Below the pieces are notes generated by a model. The model made no database searches, was not told the DNA's origin, and worked only from the letters and a program-made list of their open reading frames with translations. Below, piece by piece: positions 5,844-7,381 of a stretch of 7,381 nt of DNA. The stretch's first letter is position 1; every line of letters starts with the position of its first letter. This stretch comes from an uncultured bacterium (GTDB lineage Bacteria > Hydrogenedentota > Hydrogenedentia > Hydrogenedentales > SLHB01): NCBI GenBank assembly GCA_937928585.1, contig CALEZK010000313.1, positions 1 through 7,381 of the forward strand, read 5' to 3'. Position numbers and translations under genes: made by a program.

Positions 5844-6851
5844 GTGTCCATACGCCTGCGAAATCTCGATACGATCGCGCCATTGATGACGTGCATTGTA
5901 ATGTTCCTCTTTTTCTCGTTCATCTCAGAGTCTTTTCTGACGCGTGAAAACCTGATCAACATCCTCCGGCAGAACTCCGCGCTCGCAATCATGGCTGTCG
6001 GCGTCACCTTCGTACTGCTCACGGGAGAAATCGATCTCAGCATCGAGGCCATGGCAATTCTCGCAGGCGTCGTCACCGCCTCCTTGTTCAACGTCATGCT
6101 CGCGGGAACCTCTACTCTCGCCGCGCAAATGGCCCCCATAGCCGCCGCAATTGCGGGAGCGGGCGTCTTCGGCGCAATCATCGGATTCGGCGTTGCCAAA
6201 TTGCGCGTACCATCGTTCATGATGACACTCGCGGTTTCGCTCATTGCCGTAGGCTTCGCCCTACGTGTCACAAAAGGCTCTCCCATCTTCAACATCCCGC
6301 CATCGCTCTCGTTTATTGGGAACAGTTCGTTCGGGTTCATACAGCAAACTCGGGAGAACGGCACGACATTCAATCTCATCGAAATTCCCTGGATAACCGT
6401 GGTTGCGGCGGTATTCCTCGCGCTCGCGCATGTCGTCCTGCGGCACACGCGCTTTGGCCGCAGCGTCTACGCGGTAGGCGGCAACCGGGTAGCCGCGGAA
6501 CTATCGGGAATCAATGTCGCCGCCACGCTCATCGGCTGCTTCGCCATTTGCAGCATGACCGCCGCCATCGCGGGCATCGTCCTCGTTGGCCGGATGGGCA
6601 GCGCCCAGGCTGGCGGATTGGATCATGTGCTGATTCAATGCGTTTCCGCGGTCGTCGTCGGCGGCACCTCCCTCTTCGGCGGCAAAGGCGGCATCGGCAA
6701 CACGGTCATCGGCGTGCTTACGTTCGGCATCCTTCAGAACGGACTGAATCACGTTACCATCGACATCTATCTGAAAGATTCAATCATGGGCGCAATCTTG
6801 CTCACTGCCCTGATTCTGAACGTCACCCTCGCGCGCACTAAGCGCGCCTGA
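5844..6851 (+). CDS. RbsC-type sugar ABC transporter permease
   Basis: This 335-residue inner-membrane permease belongs to the ribose/xylose/autoinducer-2 branch (BPD_transp_2 family). It forms the channel of an importer that works with a periplasmic binding protein and a double-domain ATPase. Marks are a first helix at about 10-27, VTFVLLTGEIDLSIEAMAIL (54-73, the usual GGIDLSVG region), VPSFMMTLA (122-130), the cytoplasmic loop HTRFGRSVYAVGGNRVAAEL (201-220) followed by SGIN (221-224), and the C-terminal signature VVGGTSLFGGKGGIGNTVIG (271-290). The usual length is about 310-350 residues, so it looks complete. The GTG start is chosen for the AGGGGAG before it. Neither an ATPase nor a binding protein adjoins it: the upstream gene is divergent and the downstream gene converges after 19 bases. 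The substrate cannot be read from sequence; a pentose or another monosaccharide is an inference from the family. Confidence 0.92.
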   Translation: MSIRLRNLDTIAPLMTCIVMFLFFSFISESFLTRENLINILRQNSALAIMAVGVTFVLLTGEIDLSIEAMAILAGVVTASLFNVMLAGTSTLAAQMAPIAAAIAGAGVFGAIIGFGVAKLRVPSFMMTLAVSLIAVGFALRVTKGSPIFNIPPSLSFIGNSSFGFIQQTRENGTTFNLIEIPWITVVAAVFLALAHVVLRHTRFGRSVYAVGGNRVAAELSGINVAATLIGCFAICSMTAAIAGIVLVGRMGSAQAGGLDHVLIQCVSAVVVGGTSLFGGKGGIGNTVIGVLTFGILQNGLNHVTIDIYLKDSIMGAILLTALILNVTLARTKRA

Positions 6852-6870
6852 CCCCCAGGGCCGAATGCGC

Positions 6871-7381
6871 TCAGTTCTTCGTTTCGTTCTGCATCGGAAT
6901 GAACTGCACGGCGTCCACCACCATGTGTCCATCCGTTCCCGCGTTGGACATCATCACCTCTGCGACGTCTTTCTCGAAAGTGAAAATGCCTACCGGCACA
7001 AACGCGCCGTCTTTCGTGGGCTTCTGCCGCTGATTCACCGTCACCGTCGTTTTGCCGCGCGCATGAGTGATCGTCACCGGCACATTTGTAGCCCGGTTTT
7101 CGTGCGGCGCGTGTGATACCCGTACTTCATAGGTGCCTGCCGCCAGTGCCTTCGGCTTGAACCGCGCCTCCAGCTTCCCCTTCAGCTCGTTGGCGTCATG
7201 GCGATACCAGTTCCCGACAAAACTCGGCACAGATGAACTCGTCAGCCAGCCATGACTCAACTCCGCTTCGAGATCGTCTATCACGATACCCGCGAGGTCC
7301 GCGGCGTCGATGCGATACCGCGTTGTCTTGGCGGGCCCGGTCCAGTCGAGAATCTGACCATCGGCTTCGAGGCTGTCTCTT
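6871..7381 (-). CDS. Golvesin-C-like domain, C-terminal part of a larger protein (possibly an FAD-dependent oxidoreductase)
   Basis: The minus frame is open from the right edge to a TGA at 6871-6873, giving 169 residues of a protein that begins outside the window. An internal GTG at 7284 is unlikely to be the true start, because residues upstream of it (WTGPAKTTRYRIDAADLAG) continue sensibly. Visible marks are SSSVPSFVGNWYRHD (48-62), AGTYEVRVSHAPHENRATNV (81-100), a TTVTVNQR strand (111-118) and VDAVQFIP (155-162). They match my memory of the golvesin-C/xanthan-lyase-type beta-sandwich at the end of secreted or envelope FAD-dependent oxidoreductases and hydrolases of planctomycete-like bacteria. 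That domain is thought to help binding or assembly, not catalysis. The enzymatic half is not visible, so the oxidoreductase assignment is inference. Its stop lies 19 bases from the convergent permease stop, with no clear hairpin between them. Confidence 0.7.
   Translation of the reverse strand, partial: RDSLEADGQILDWTGPAKTTRYRIDAADLAGIVIDDLEAELSHGWLTSSSVPSFVGNWYRHDANELKGKLEARFKPKALAAGTYEVRVSHAPHENRATNVPVTITHARGKTTVTVNQRQKPTKDGAFVPVGIFTFEKDVAEVMMSNAGTDGHMVVDAVQFIPMQNETKN

Noticed and set aside
5804..6448. Minus-strand open frame (214 codons) opposite the ABC permease
   Set aside because: It lies antisense to a clear RbsC-type permease, and its translation shows no domain. It is a coding shadow.
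1..7381. CRISPR array, tRNA/rRNA gene, insertion sequence, or att-site
   Set aside because: I found no regularly spaced direct repeats, no tRNA-like cloverleaf or rRNA stretch, no transposase or integrase motif, and no paired terminal repeats in any part of the window.

Overview
This is a bacterial chromosomal window of moderately high GC content with six protein-coding loci. It reads as ordinary housekeeping and envelope-metabolism DNA. I saw no CRISPR array, transposase, integrase, tRNA, rRNA or phage gene. The mix of genes suggests a free-living Gram-negative-type bacterium. These genes are polytopic GT-C-type glycosyltransferase-like proteins, a DUF5009/NagX-type membrane acyltransferase, a DUF4190-TlpA fusion, a ribose-type ABC permease, and a golvesin-C-like domain of the kind found at the end of planctomycete-type FAD-dependent oxidoreductases. 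The PVC group or Hydrogenedentota fit best. That placement is inference from gene flavour only.

Layout. Positions 1-919 (+) hold the 3' part of a membrane glycosyltransferase-like gene, which continues off the left edge and carries a +1 frame change near 604. folD (934-1767, +) follows 14 bases later. A convergent gap with two hairpin candidates separates it from a leftward 550-residue polytopic membrane protein (1891-3543, -). A very strong 16-bp inverted repeat (3593-3632) lies between that gene and the next leftward one, a DUF5009/heparan-glucosaminide-acetyltransferase-like protein (3655-4836, -). A 170-bp gap containing a compact hairpin (4937-4954) leads to a leftward DUF4190-TlpA-type thioredoxin fusion (5007-5765, -). 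A 78-bp divergent control region precedes a rightward RbsC-type ABC permease (5844-6851, +). The permease converges on a leftward partial gene whose C-terminus is a golvesin-C-like domain (6871-7381, -) and which runs off the right edge.

How they work together. Only the glycosyltransferase-like gene and folD look like a possible transcription unit. The other genes are separated by terminator-like hairpins or by changes of strand, so they look like single-gene units. Several act in or across the membrane (sugar transfer, acyl transfer, sugar uptake, extracytoplasmic redox), but nothing in the window ties them into one pathway. I do not see an undescribed multi-gene system. The best points for a second look are the frame break before folD, the lone ABC permease, the OST-like N-terminal motifs of the 550-residue protein, the DUF4190-TlpA fusion, and the hairpins between genes.
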